From: an uncultured Persicobacter sp. | GTDB lineage: Bacteria; Bacteroidota; Bacteroidia; Cytophagales; Cyclobacteriaceae | Assembly (NCBI GenBank): GCA_947498325.1 | Contig: CANMKE010000015.1 | Span: 55,784-119,783, forward strand | Length of the DNA: 64,000 nucleotides | Reading direction: 5' to 3' | Shown here: positions 8,431 through 17,547 of the stretch, piece by piece | How positions within the stretch are numbered: the first letter of the stretch is position 1 | How the letters are laid out: each line of letters opens with the position of its first letter | Program-made: the position numbers and the translations under genes | The notes under the pieces: generated by a model | Told to the model about the DNA's origin: nothing | The model's input: only the letters and a program-made list of their open reading frames with translations | Databases searched by the model: none

Positions 8431-8835
8431 ATGAAAAAGGATATTCAGGTACCTGCTGTGGAAGGAGTCAGCATGGCCGTCGTAAAAAATATTATTGAAG
8501 GCGAGGCTGCCTATCATGTATATTTAATCAATCATAACCAGTACGACCTCGATACGGTAATCATCAATTCGCAGGGTTTTGGCAAAGGAAATGATGGAAA
8601 GGAACAAAAGACCTCGCAGCTGCGTCACATTATTCAATCATTGAAAGCGGAATCTGCAGCCAAAGTGGAGCTTATCAGCCCAGAGGTTTTTCACCTGAAC
8701 AACCAATACTGGATCAGCTTTTTCCATGACGGTAAAATGCTCGACAAAAAGTTTATTTTCGAGGCTAATAGCATTAAGGAGCGTAATTTCAGAACCATCA
8801 AGCATCTAAATGCAGAAGGTATTGAAGTCAAGTAA
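8431..8835 (+). CDS. Conserved Bacteroidota protein of unknown function
   Basis: The 134-residue soluble protein begins MKKDIQVPAVEGVSMAVV and contains YHVYLINHNQYDLDTVIINS. I recognise this start as that of a small family in Bacteroidota genomes that is sometimes mislabelled as phenylalanyl-tRNA synthetase alpha; nothing in the sequence supports synthetase activity. No catalytic motif, signal peptide or membrane segment is visible. It follows lipB by 6 bp and ends at a bidirectional terminator. The gene is real, given its close packing and coding-like composition, but the function is unknown. Confidence 0.75.
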   Translation: MKKDIQVPAVEGVSMAVVKNIIEGEAAYHVYLINHNQYDLDTVIINSQGFGKGNDGKEQKTSQLRHIIQSLKAESAAKVELISPEVFHLNNQYWISFFHDGKMLDKKFIFEANSIKERNFRTIKHLNAEGIEVK

Positions 8836-8852
8836 CTTAATTTAAAGTCTAC

Positions 8853-8891
8853 AAAAAAAGGGATTAGCCGTTGTGGTTGATCCCTTTTTTT
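8853..8891. terminator. Bidirectional terminator
   Basis: GGGATTAGCC (8860-8869) pairs with GGTTGATCCC (8875-8884), with two wobble pairs and a 5-nt loop. It is flanked by seven A on the left and seven T on the right, so it can serve both the rightward gene ending at 8835 and the leftward gene ending at 8901. Confidence 0.8.
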
Positions 8892-8900
8892 ATACAGATG

Positions 8901-9737
8901 CTATTTTCGTTTTTTACTGTCGTAAATCGTCCTGCCTCGCTTATCCCATTCTTTTTCCATATAAGGGACAAACTTCTCATCAAAAGGATTTTTACGGTAA
9001 ACAATAACCCGCTTTCGGCGATTTCCCACACCGTAATAGGAAGTCCACTTTCCTACTTTTCGCCCCTCAGAATATTTACCTCGAACTGCCAAAGCGCCAC
9101 TTTCATAAAAACGGTAATATTCACCTTCCACTTTGCCATAACTGATCGGGATTACTTCTTTAACTTTCGTGCGGGCGCTGTCATAATAGGAGAGCCTTGA
9201 CTCTTTCAGCCATCCGTGAAAGTATTTCTTTTTGTCCTGAAGAATATCTTTGCCATCGGTTCTGGTCCAACGGCCATTCTTCACACCATAATAAAAAATG
9301 CCTTCCTCAAGCACCTGATCCCCCTTCATGAGTTTGTAAGGGCCATGCAATAATCGGCCATATTCCCAATTGATATTTCGTGAATCTTTGATCTTCCCAC
9401 TTCGAAAATCAATCCAAAATAAATCAGGAATATACTTGCTCACCTTATCAGGCATCGGCTCTTTAATATAATGGAATTGTTCTATTCTCGCATCATTACC
9501 AAAACCTCTTCGGGTAAAGCCTTTTTTGGTTTTTATACCATAGAAAACGTTCTTTTTCTTTTTCTTCTTAATCTTGGTACCAACGTTCGGATCCTTCACC
9601 TCCTCATCACTCGACAAACTAAGCGTTACTGGCTGGTATTGACTAAGGTTGAAATCCTCATCCTGTGCATGCGTAACAGTACTATGAAGCACCAATACGG
9701 ATAGCATAAATATAATTTTGAACAGGTGGTTAGTCAT
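8901..9737 (-). CDS. Exported MORN-repeat-like protein
   Basis: The 278-residue protein has a typical signal peptide (LFKIIFMLSVLVLHSTVTHAQ, cut near residue 25). A Lys-rich stretch follows (KIKKKKKKN), then several MORN/YwqK-type units such as GRLLHGPYKLMKG, GVKNGRWTRTDG, GKVEGEYYRFYESGALAVRGKY and GRKVGKWTSYYG. Such repeats form beta-hairpin ladders, and no enzymatic activity is implied. It is probably periplasmic or outer-membrane attached, though there is no lipobox. It stands alone, convergent with the lipB pair and downstream of htpG on the same strand after a terminator. Confidence 0.75.
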   Translation of the reverse strand: MTNHLFKIIFMLSVLVLHSTVTHAQDEDFNLSQYQPVTLSLSSDEEVKDPNVGTKIKKKKKKNVFYGIKTKKGFTRRGFGNDARIEQFHYIKEPMPDKVSKYIPDLFWIDFRSGKIKDSRNINWEYGRLLHGPYKLMKGDQVLEEGIFYYGVKNGRWTRTDGKDILQDKKKYFHGWLKESRLSYYDSARTKVKEVIPISYGKVEGEYYRFYESGALAVRGKYSEGRKVGKWTSYYGVGNRRKRVIVYRKNPFDEKFVPYMEKEWDKRGRTIYDSKKRK

Positions 9738-9826
9738 AAAAATGATGTGCGAAGTTTGGTATTGAGTAGCAACTTAAAAAATAAATCATTGCCAAAAACT
9801 AAAATTATCAATTTTTAAGGCAAAAG

Positions 9827-9851
9827 AAAAGCCGACGAGAGGTCGGCTTTT
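9827..9851 (-). terminator. Terminator after htpG
   Basis: A perfect 10-bp stem, AAAAGCCGAC (9827-9836) with GTCGGCTTTT (9842-9851), encloses a 5-nt loop. Read leftward it ends in a T-rich run and lies 26 bp beyond the htpG stop. Confidence 0.8.
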
Positions 9852-9877
9852 CGCATTCTTGTATTTTGAACTAAAAA

Positions 9878-11779
9878 TTAGTCTTCCAAAACAATATTCA
9901 CTGATCTCTTGATGAAGTTTGTCAGGTCTTCACCTTTCAGCATGTTCTGAGAAAGCTTCGCCAAGTCAATCGCTTGCTTTGCCAAATTAGCCTTTTCAGC
10001 CTCATCTGTAGATTTCAAAATCTTTTGGATAATTCCGTGGTTAGCATTTACCGACAAGTTGAACATGTCTGGCATACCACCCATCATCATCATTCCGCCA
10101 CCACCATTAGCTTGCATATCTTTCATACGACGCATAAATTCCGGGCGAGTAATAATTACAGGCAGGTCATCGGTGCCTAAAGAATCTACCGATACCGTAT
10201 AGCTTTTATCATCTACCACCTGTTCGTAAAGTTCTTTTACTGACTTCGACTCATCTTCAGAAAGTACACTTTCTTTCTTTTCGTCTTTGTCAATCAATTT
10301 ATCTACAACATCAGCATCTACACGCTTAAATGTGGTCTTCTCCAGCTTTTGCTCAACACCATTGATAAAGTGGTTATCGATCATGGTATCCATTTTCACC
10401 ACGTCGTAACCTTTTTGTTTGGCGGCATCGATAAAAGCAAATTGCTCATCAAGATCTGTGGCATAAAGCACCACCAAATTACCGTCTTTATCCGTTTGTG
10501 TAGCAGCAAACTGCTCTTTGTATTCCTCAGTTGTGCGGAATTTACCGTCAGTAGATTCCATCAAAGCAAATTTCTTTGCCTTATCATAGAACTTCTCGTC
10601 AGAGATCATTCCGTATTTCACAAACAAACCGATGCTTTCCCACTTTTGCTCGTAGTTCTCACGATCGTTGCGGAATTGCTCATTCAATTTGTCAGCAACC
10701 TTTTTAGTGATGTAGTTACTGATTTTTTTCACGTTACCGTCAGACTGTAAGAAAGAGCGAGAAACGTTCAAAGGAATATCTGGAGAATCGATGATTCCGT
10801 GCAATAACTGCAAGAATTCAGGTACGATATCTTTTACCTCATCAGTAATAAATACCTGGCGCGAGTAAAGGTGGATTTTGTTTTTATTGATATCAAAATC
10901 GTTCTTCACTTTAGGGAAATACAACACCCCTGTTAAATTGAATGGATAATCTACATTCAAGTGAATCCAGAACAATGGATCTTCACCCATTGGATACATT
11001 TTCTTGTAGAACTCCAGGTAATCCTCGTCTTTTAAGTCTGATGGAGATTTTACCCAAATCGGTGCATCGGCATTAATAACATGCTCCTTCTCGATCGTTT
11101 TATCTTCTCCTTTTTCATCCTTTACAGGATTTCCCTCTTCGTCTTTTACCGTTTCGGTATCAGTACCGAAAGCAATCGGAATAGGTAAGAATTTGCAGTA
11201 TTTATCAAGAATCTGACGCAGGCGGAACTCTTCCAAAAATTCTACAGAGTCGTCGGCTACATGAAGTACAACCTCGGTACCACGCTCTGCCTTCTCTACT
11301 TCAGAAATTTCATAAGACGTCGAGCCATCACAAGTCCATTTTGTTGCTGCACCACCTGTATGCGATTTCGTGATGATGTCTACCTCTTTAGCCACCATAA
11401 AAGCAGAGTAGAAGCCTAAACCGAACATTCCGATCAAGCTGCCTTCTTCGCCTGTTTCTTTGTATTTCTCTACAAATTCAGTCGCTCCAGAAAAAGCGAT
11501 CTGATTAATATATTTTTTAACTTCCTCAGAAGTCATCCCGATTCCTCGGTCTTGGATTGTAATCGTTTTTGCTTCCTTATCAACCGCTACGCGAACTGTC
11601 AAGTCACCTAATTCACCAGTAAACTCTCCGATCGTGCTCAGCTTTTGGAGCTTTTGAGATGCATCAACTGCATTGGACACCAACTCTCTCAAAAAGATCT
11701 CATGATCTGAGTACAAGAACTTCTTGATAATTGGGAAAATATTCTCGGTATGGATAGAAATTGAACCTTTCTCTTGCAT
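9878..11779 (-). CDS. htpG: Chaperone protein HtpG (bacterial Hsp90)
   Basis: HtpG is an ATP-driven dimeric chaperone. The 633-residue protein shows the GHKL ATPase motifs ELVSNAVDASQKL, IQDRGIGMTSEEVKKYI and GMFGLGFYSAFMV. The middle domain (SRQVFITDEV, LNVSRSFLQ) and a C-terminal dimerisation domain follow. A Lys/Glu-rich linker lies between the N and middle domains. An unusual Gly/Met-rich loop (GGGGMMMMGGMPDMF) lies in the C-terminal domain. The start MQEKGSISIHTEN is standard. The upstream 450-bp region carries phased ATTTTGAC repeats that could be a regulatory site. Confidence 0.97.
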   Translation of the reverse strand: MQEKGSISIHTENIFPIIKKFLYSDHEIFLRELVSNAVDASQKLQKLSTIGEFTGELGDLTVRVAVDKEAKTITIQDRGIGMTSEEVKKYINQIAFSGATEFVEKYKETGEEGSLIGMFGLGFYSAFMVAKEVDIITKSHTGGAATKWTCDGSTSYEISEVEKAERGTEVVLHVADDSVEFLEEFRLRQILDKYCKFLPIPIAFGTDTETVKDEEGNPVKDEKGEDKTIEKEHVINADAPIWVKSPSDLKDEDYLEFYKKMYPMGEDPLFWIHLNVDYPFNLTGVLYFPKVKNDFDINKNKIHLYSRQVFITDEVKDIVPEFLQLLHGIIDSPDIPLNVSRSFLQSDGNVKKISNYITKKVADKLNEQFRNDRENYEQKWESIGLFVKYGMISDEKFYDKAKKFALMESTDGKFRTTEEYKEQFAATQTDKDGNLVVLYATDLDEQFAFIDAAKQKGYDVVKMDTMIDNHFINGVEQKLEKTTFKRVDADVVDKLIDKDEKKESVLSEDESKSVKELYEQVVDDKSYTVSVDSLGTDDLPVIITRPEFMRRMKDMQANGGGGMMMMGGMPDMFNLSVNANHGIIQKILKSTDEAEKANLAKQAIDLAKLSQNMLKGEDLTNFIKRSVNIVLED

Positions 11780-12229
11780 GACCTTTCTAAATTTTAAAGT
11801 TAACGTCTGAATTTTTTACAGTTCTGTTATTTCAAATTCTATTCCATTTCGGCACACACGAAATTTTGACACGCTTTCCGTCATTTTGACCGAAACCATG
11901 ACTATTCAGGCTGACCTCTTACCAACCTATTGCAGTGCCATTATGACCGATCAGTACATTTTTGCGCATAATCTTACATAAGCTCTGTTGGAGTTCAACC
12001 TTTTTTTACCCCATCTCGTCATTTTTTATATAATTTTCTTAACAAGATTATATTATTGAGCGTAAGCTTTAAAGAATTATTCCTATTTTATTGCTTAATA
12101 AATATAATTGAGATTGTCAATTCAATGAATTATCTTACTTATTCATAAAATTGATCTAAATTGATATTCACTATATTGTTTTTATAAACAAATTTTTCAA
12201 ACATCCCCTCACTTAGAATAACTCTACTA
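11780..12229. other. Divergent htpG / 485-aa gene intergenic region (450 bp)
   Basis: No gene or RNA is recognisable. The half nearest htpG is of normal composition and carries an inverted repeat and phased repeats (listed separately). The half nearest 12230 is AT-rich, with a direct repeat of AAATTGAT around 12148-12165 and an imperfect TAnnTTTG box (TATATTGT) about 50 bp before the ATG. I infer that the region holds the two divergent promoters. Confidence 0.5.
11863..11890. promoter_or_regulatory. Possible operator upstream of htpG: phased ATTTTGAC repeats
   Basis: ATTTTGAC occurs at 11863-11870 and again at 11883-11890, exactly 20 bp apart (about two helical turns). The second copy forms the perfect dyad GTCATTTTGAC (11880-11890). 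The pair lies 84-111 bp upstream of the htpG ATG. A role in heat-shock control is inferred from position only. Confidence 0.35.
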
Positions 12230-13687
12230 ATGGCTAAGTTAAAAAACATCATTCGGCAACTTTCAGAAAAAGACTTCAATGCAGTTTATGTATCGCTCAT
12301 TGACAGTAACGCTGAAAAGTCTGCCTACCTGTTAAAGTCCATGAGGGAGAAGTCTGTTTCAGATACAAAAATAATGGAGGAGTTGGAGGTAAATACCAAC
12401 GCTTATTATACGCTCCGATCCAGACTCAATCAAAAGATTGAAGAATACTTGCTTCAGCAGATGGAGAATCCTCGAACTGATATCCTGAAGAAAGTTGCCA
12501 ACATCAATGAGATCATCTTTACCAAAAAGCGGGCAATTGCCATTGCGACCTTAAAGAAGCTTGAAAAGGAGTTGTTGGATTATGATTTGTCAAATGAACT
12601 GACGGTTGTATATAAGTCTCTGAAAAAGCTTCAAGTTCAAAGCCCTGATTACTTCACCTACTCTCAACTTTATAACCGCCATGTGGCTTATATGCTCGCC
12701 GTAGATAAGGCTGAGGATATGGTGGCTGACTATTTCAAAAAATATGGCCATTTCACTCTTACGGGTGATGAAACGGATAAACTACAGCTGAGCCTGATCA
12801 ATAAAGAGATTTATGCTACCTGTGCACTTTATGAATCGCACCGACTGTTTGTTTACTTCAGTTGTATTAACATTTGGCACCGACTGTTTGTAGAGCCTGA
12901 TGAGCACCTGCCATCGAACCCTGAAAATGAGCCGCAGGCGATTGAGGACATGTTCCAGAAGATTGATAAAATTTTGGATGAATATCACCTTGATTCCATC
13001 TATTATCACCTGAGGATTGTTGTTGAATACCTAAAACTTGAATATTACAGCCATTATAATGTATACCGTAAGGCTGAAAAATATTATGAGGAGGTTAATG
13101 AAAGTGTTCCTGTATTGATGAGCAACTACAGCGTATTCACTTACCCTTCGCAATTCCTGTACACCAAGCTGGAGCGCAGTTTACGCATTGGTACTGAAAA
13201 AGAGCTGGCGGAGGAGAATGAAGTCATTTTCAATAACTTTCAGCCCGACCTGCAAGACATTCCAGAACTGCTGAACTATGTAGCTTACCGTGCTTTGTGT
13301 TGCTATTATGCGGGTAAATATTCCGAAGCATCGCGTTGGATCAACAACCTGCTGAATGAGGTAAGTTTAAAAAAATACCCGATGGCACAACTGGAAATCA
13401 AAGTCTTGTTGGCCTTACAGTATTGTTTGATGCGCGATTACGATCTGTTCAATCAGCTTATTAACAGTATTCAGCGACAAATCAGGATTATTGGTAAAGA
13501 ACATGTAGAGTCCATTATCAATTTCACCAAAGCCCTGAAAGTTTCCATCAGTGACACTAAAAGGCAGAAGGAAACAAAAATCCGAACCATATTGGATAAA
13601 TACCGCCTAAGTGAGGATAAGGATTATTTCTCACCGACAGGATTAGTAAAAATTGACAACTCGTTTATTTCTAAACTGAGTCGATAA
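12230..13687 (+). CDS. Helical protein of unknown function (485 aa)
   Basis: I do not recognise a named family. The 485-residue protein is soluble and predominantly helical, rich in Leu, Lys, Glu and Tyr. Its N-terminus (NIIRQLSEKDFNAVYVSLI, then NTNAYYTLRSRLNQKIEEYLL) reads like a helical recognition or adaptor domain. The remainder resembles divergent TPR or other alpha-solenoid hairpins, for example YRALCCYYAGKYSEASRWI. No signal peptide, membrane helix or catalytic motif is visible. It is monocistronic, with a 450-bp upstream region and a strong terminator downstream. Composition matches its neighbours. A scaffold or regulatory role is possible but unproven. Confidence 0.7.
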   Translation: MAKLKNIIRQLSEKDFNAVYVSLIDSNAEKSAYLLKSMREKSVSDTKIMEELEVNTNAYYTLRSRLNQKIEEYLLQQMENPRTDILKKVANINEIIFTKKRAIAIATLKKLEKELLDYDLSNELTVVYKSLKKLQVQSPDYFTYSQLYNRHVAYMLAVDKAEDMVADYFKKYGHFTLTGDETDKLQLSLINKEIYATCALYESHRLFVYFSCINIWHRLFVEPDEHLPSNPENEPQAIEDMFQKIDKILDEYHLDSIYYHLRIVVEYLKLEYYSHYNVYRKAEKYYEEVNESVPVLMSNYSVFTYPSQFLYTKLERSLRIGTEKELAEENEVIFNNFQPDLQDIPELLNYVAYRALCCYYAGKYSEASRWINNLLNEVSLKKYPMAQLEIKVLLALQYCLMRDYDLFNQLINSIQRQIRIIGKEHVESIINFTKALKVSISDTKRQKETKIRTILDKYRLSEDKDYFSPTGLVKIDNSFISKLSR

Positions 13688-13693
13688 AATATC

Positions 13694-13722
13694 AAAGCAC
13701 CTCATAGTAGGTGCTTTTTTTT
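13694..13722 (+). terminator. Terminator after the 485-aa gene
   Basis: AAAGCACCT (13694-13702) pairs with AGGTGCTTT (13709-13717) around a 6-nt loop, followed by a T tract through 13722. Confidence 0.85.
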
Positions 13723-13788
13723 GTACCTGTATCTTTCTAACTCCGTAAATATAAGCAGACTTCATTCCTTGTCATCTTTAATTTACTT

Positions 13789-14682
13789 ATGAGTAAAAAT
13801 GTCGCTTTAGTTCTTGGGAGTGGTGGTGCGCGTGGCTTGGCACACATCGGTGTACTTGAGGCCTTGCTGGATCACGGCTTTAATATCACCTCTATTGCAG
13901 GTTCCTCAATTGGTGCTGTCATTGGGGGATGTTATGCCCGAGGCAAAATGCGCGAAGGAAAAGCGTGGTTTGCCGCCCTGGATAAATTTGACCTTTTCAA
14001 TCTGATCGATTTCACTTTTTCAAAACAAGGACTGGTAAAAGGCGACCGACTTTTTGACAATCTGAAAGAGATTATTGGTGATAAGCTCATTGATGATTTA
14101 TACATCCCTTACATTGCAGTCGCTACGGATATTCAGCAAAATAAAGAAGTGGTCTTCAGGCATGGGAGTTTACTTACCGCAATGCGTGCCTCAGTAGCGA
14201 TTCCCTCGTTTATTACCCCATTTTTCTATCATGGCAGGGAACTGATTGATGGTGGTGTAACAAACCCACTACCGATCAATCGGATCCATCGGTTCCCAAA
14301 AGATATCTGTATCGCAGTGGACATCAATGCCAACATCCCTTACACACCCGTGATCAGCCAAAGCCTGCCACCACAAGAGCTGTTCGGCTCCGACTCCTAT
14401 GAGAAAAATATGCGTTCTTTTATCTCTTTCTTCAATAAAACAGCCGACAAGAAGGTGGTGAAGATGGCCGAAACAATCGGTTTTTTGGATATCATCAATC
14501 GATCTTTTGACATCATGCAAGATCAGATTTCTGCACATATCATTCAAACTCACCCACCAGATGTGTTGATACAGGTCTCCCGAAAAGCTTGTGGTACCCT
14601 GGATTTTTATAAAATTGATGAAATGATTGCCCATGGCCGTGAGGCGACAGAAAAGGCATTACGCGAAAAAAAACTGATTTAA
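13789..14682 (+). CDS. Patatin-like phospholipase family protein
   Basis: The protein is a Ser-Asp dyad acyl hydrolase of the bacterial RssA/YchK type. The oxyanion-hole motif GSGGARG is at residues 10-16, the nucleophile elbow GSSIG is at 38-42 (Ser40), and the catalytic aspartate is Asp154 in IDGGVTNP. The full length of 297 residues is usual for the family. There is no signal peptide, so it is cytoplasmic or peripheral to the inner membrane. The substrate (phospholipid or other acyl ester) is not deducible. Its stop overlaps the stop of the convergent 14679 gene by a few bases. Confidence 0.92.
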   Translation: MSKNVALVLGSGGARGLAHIGVLEALLDHGFNITSIAGSSIGAVIGGCYARGKMREGKAWFAALDKFDLFNLIDFTFSKQGLVKGDRLFDNLKEIIGDKLIDDLYIPYIAVATDIQQNKEVVFRHGSLLTAMRASVAIPSFITPFFYHGRELIDGGVTNPLPINRIHRFPKDICIAVDINANIPYTPVISQSLPPQELFGSDSYEKNMRSFISFFNKTADKKVVKMAETIGFLDIINRSFDIMQDQISAHIIQTHPPDVLIQVSRKACGTLDFYKIDEMIAHGREATEKALREKKLI

Positions 14683-15167
14683 ACCAGTGGGGTAATCCCT
14701 TTTTTCAGGTCAAATTTCAGTCGATAGAATTGACAAAGCATACGTTTGAGCTCACTGATGGCCGCTTGGTGATTTCCCCGATTTAGAATACAATAGTCGA
14801 GTAAGGTCTGATGAAAACGGGTATTGAGTCCAAGCTCAAAGAGCATTTTTGCAAAGCCTTTTTGCCAATCGTCCTGGTACTTTTCTTCCAGGCTACGGCC
14901 ATCAAACAAAAATGACAGCTGGTATTCCCCATTGTTAAATCGGTAAATAGCAGCCATGAGCTGATACACTTCTTCCAGCCCTTCCAAAAAATAATCTTCA
15001 CAATCTTCCAGACTCCTGACGGTGTCATCTTTAAGCCCTAAAGGATTGTGTAACTGAAGGTAAACCATTCGGCCTTTTTCCACTAATTCTTTCAGCATCT
15101 GGTTTAGTTCCTGTTGCTGAATAGCGTATAATTGCTGATTAAAGTCCGAAGAGAAAAATTTCTGCAT
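14679..15167 (-). CDS. Hypothetical protein (162 aa)
   Basis: I do not recognise this protein. It is soluble and acidic and mostly helical (MQKFFSSDFNQQLYAIQQQEL, then LEDCEDYFLEGLEEVYQLMA). I prefer the Met codon at 15165-15167 over the one 27 bp upstream because the added residues (MQIIVNQIL) are atypical, although no clear ribosome site distinguishes them. The frame overlaps patatin only at the stop codons, and codon use is like that of its neighbours, so it is likely real. It starts 69 bp after the 17453-15237 WG-repeat gene ends, on the same strand. Confidence 0.6.
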   Translation of the reverse strand: MQKFFSSDFNQQLYAIQQQELNQMLKELVEKGRMVYLQLHNPLGLKDDTVRSLEDCEDYFLEGLEEVYQLMAAIYRFNNGEYQLSFLFDGRSLEEKYQDDWQKGFAKMLFELGLNTRFHQTLLDYCILNRGNHQAAISELKRMLCQFYRLKFDLKKGITPLV

Positions 15168-15236
15168 GAGTATCTGATTCACGATAATTTGCAAATATAT
15201 TACTTTTTGCGTTTTATCATTGGATGCAAAGCAACA

Positions 15237-17453
15237 TTAAGGTTTTTTCCATAAAAATGATCGCTGTTGCCGTGCGATGAACTGCTTCGAGCGTGCATCA
15301 TAACGAATGCCCTGATAAATCATCGGGATCACATCAAGGCCTCCACTGCTGATCACGCCATATTTACCCCGACGGCAGGTCAGCAGCCTGTTGCTGGTCA
15401 ATGGCTTAATCAAATCAAACTTTGGGGTCAGACGTAAACTCCCTTTATTGTTAATGTAACCATACTTCCCATTCAGCTTCACCAGAAAACCACCCGTATT
15501 CATGCGTTCCATTTCGGGGTATAAGGGCTTGACAAGCTCCTGCCCATTCAAATCAACCACACCCCAAAGTCCATCTTTCTGAACCATCGCCAGCCCATTT
15601 TCATAAGGCTTCACGGCATCGTAATTGGGCTGAAGGACAATCTCCTCTTTCCTGTTCATAAATCCCCAGCCCCCTTTGATATTTACTGGGGCACGATCCT
15701 GCATATATGCACCCGCATGATCATATCGGTTGGCAAGTCGCAATGTGCCATGCATATCAATAAAGCCATACTGATCATCAAGCTTTGCCCCGATAAAGTC
15801 CTCGCCAAAAGTCGCATAATGGTGCACTCCTCGCGAAAAAGGGATGACCACCTTTCCGTTATCGTCCAACAGAGCGGCCAGGCCTCCACGATATATCGCA
15901 TATTTGCCGTGGGTGAGATCAACAAGGCTGTCATAATCCACGAAAAATGTTTTTCTGCCCGCAGTATCAATAAGCCCAATTTTTTGATTGTTTCCACGCT
16001 CAATAAATCCGAGTGGGTGAGTTGTCAGGGCGTTGAAGGTAAAATACACTTCATCACCATTGGTATTGGTCAGCTTACTCCCAAACTGATCTTTCGAAAA
16101 CCACATGCCATGTGCCCATTGTATAGGCGTAGGCCGTGGTCTGACGATCCATTCCTCTTTACTGTTGATTACCCCAAATTTATTCAAATACTTCACCAGA
16201 AACTGCCCCTGGTGTACTTCAATCACATCATCATAACGCGCATAAATCACAGGTTTGTTCGTCGAGTCCGTTACCCCCCAGTATTTACCCTGCTGAAATG
16301 CCCACATGCCATTATTCAGTATTTTCAGACCCTTGTAGGATGCACTGAGTTTTACTCCAGTAGCACTGAAAATCGAAATGCTATTTTTATTCCTGCTCAG
16401 CACTACAAAATCCTCTTTAACGAAAACACTGTCAAACCGAAAACGCGTGAGTTGTTCCCCTTCTACAGTAACAAGTGCCAGTTTGTCTTGCTTTCGCGCA
16501 ACCAACAAATTTGAATTTACAGGAACAAGATGCGGATAAACGATAGAGGAGCTCATTGAACCATTACTGACCACCTGATCAGCATTATTTCGGTGTAATA
16601 TTGCGCGTGTTTCAGAGATTGGACTGAGGCTGTCGCCCATGTATTTCTTCTGTACCTTATTTTGGTCAGAAAGCAAAGTGAGGTCAGCGAAAGGCTCCAT
16701 CTTCCAATGATCAAGCTCCCACTGAATACTTTTCTTTTCCACAGGAACAGTTACCGTTCCTTCTTTGGTCAGTAAACCAACCGCCCCATTTTTATAGGCC
16801 ACCAGAGCAGGTCCCACGCTCAGCTTAAGACTATCAAAGGCGAAGTTCGTCAAGAGTTTTCCCTCAAAAGTAGCCAATGCCACTTCTCCGTCTGTATTTT
16901 TGACTACCAGTCGGTCGTCGCCCAATTTTTGAATATTCGGATACTGGAAAGGCAACAGTGCCCGACCGTGATCGTCGATAATGCCATAAAAAACATCGCT
17001 ACCGATCTCTTGCCGAGCTAAGTAGTGGTCTTTTTCATCCAAGGCCCAGAGGTTCACAAAACGGAAGTCAACACTTACCTTACCTTTATCATTCAGTAAG
17101 CCGTATTTTTGCTGAAGGGAAAATTTATCACGATAGCTGGCCAATAGAAGACCTTTCTGCCCTACGGGGTAAATACTGTTGAATTTTGCAGGCACAATCT
17201 TAACATCCTTGAGGTTTAATACCCCCCAAAGGCCTGCTTCCTGATAACCGATCAGTGAGTTTGGCGTAACCAAAGTAACATTTTTTTCACTCCACCCTAA
17301 TTGGTCATATTTCGCAGGAATGATCTGATTGCCCTGCGCGTCAATCAATCCGACCTTATTTTGTTTGGTCACCACCTGAAAATTGTCCGCAACAGCGAAA
17401 CGGTAACTCCCTAACACAAAAACCAATATGAACAGTATTCTTATAAAACTCAC
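15237..17453 (-). CDS. Exported WG-repeat protein (738 aa)
   Basis: After a signal peptide (IRILFILVFVLGSYRFAVA), the whole protein consists of about 14-16 WG/KWG-type repeats of 45-50 residues. Examples are KVGLIDAQGNQIIPAKYDQL, QYGFIDMHGTLRLANRYDHA, GWGFMNRKEEIVLQPNYDAV and KYGVISSGGLDVIPMIYQGI. Several central copies are degenerate. WG repeats (PF14903) form beta-propeller or solenoid surfaces and have no known catalytic role. The protein is probably periplasmic or surface exposed. The gene lies downstream of a small gene but a hairpin terminator intervenes, so it should have its own promoter. Confidence 0.85.
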   Translation of the reverse strand: MSFIRILFILVFVLGSYRFAVADNFQVVTKQNKVGLIDAQGNQIIPAKYDQLGWSEKNVTLVTPNSLIGYQEAGLWGVLNLKDVKIVPAKFNSIYPVGQKGLLLASYRDKFSLQQKYGLLNDKGKVSVDFRFVNLWALDEKDHYLARQEIGSDVFYGIIDDHGRALLPFQYPNIQKLGDDRLVVKNTDGEVALATFEGKLLTNFAFDSLKLSVGPALVAYKNGAVGLLTKEGTVTVPVEKKSIQWELDHWKMEPFADLTLLSDQNKVQKKYMGDSLSPISETRAILHRNNADQVVSNGSMSSSIVYPHLVPVNSNLLVARKQDKLALVTVEGEQLTRFRFDSVFVKEDFVVLSRNKNSISIFSATGVKLSASYKGLKILNNGMWAFQQGKYWGVTDSTNKPVIYARYDDVIEVHQGQFLVKYLNKFGVINSKEEWIVRPRPTPIQWAHGMWFSKDQFGSKLTNTNGDEVYFTFNALTTHPLGFIERGNNQKIGLIDTAGRKTFFVDYDSLVDLTHGKYAIYRGGLAALLDDNGKVVIPFSRGVHHYATFGEDFIGAKLDDQYGFIDMHGTLRLANRYDHAGAYMQDRAPVNIKGGWGFMNRKEEIVLQPNYDAVKPYENGLAMVQKDGLWGVVDLNGQELVKPLYPEMERMNTGGFLVKLNGKYGYINNKGSLRLTPKFDLIKPLTSNRLLTCRRGKYGVISSGGLDVIPMIYQGIRYDARSKQFIARQQRSFLWKKP

Positions 17454-17474
17454 TACCTGGAAAAATTCTTAGCC

Positions 17475-17505
17475 AAAAAAAGAGGAAGCACAAAAGTACT
17501 TCCTC
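17475..17505 (-). terminator. Terminator between the 51-aa gene and the WG-repeat gene
   Basis: On the minus strand GAGGAAGTAC pairs with GTGCTTCCTC (arms at 17496-17505 and 17482-17491, one wobble, 4-nt loop) and is followed by seven T (A run 17475-17481 on +). Confidence 0.8.
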
Positions 17506-17547
17506 CTTTTAAAGAATGCTAAAATTGACCTCTTAATTCATCATTAT

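Noticed and set aside
11900..11960. Sigma-54-like TGGCAC sequence on the minus strand upstream of htpG
   Set aside because: The GC half at -12 with correct spacing is not present, so the match is only partial.
15717..16514. 265-residue + strand frame opposite the WG-repeat gene
   Set aside because: The WG-repeat frame on the other strand has clear repeats and a signal peptide; the opposite frame has none and looks like chance.
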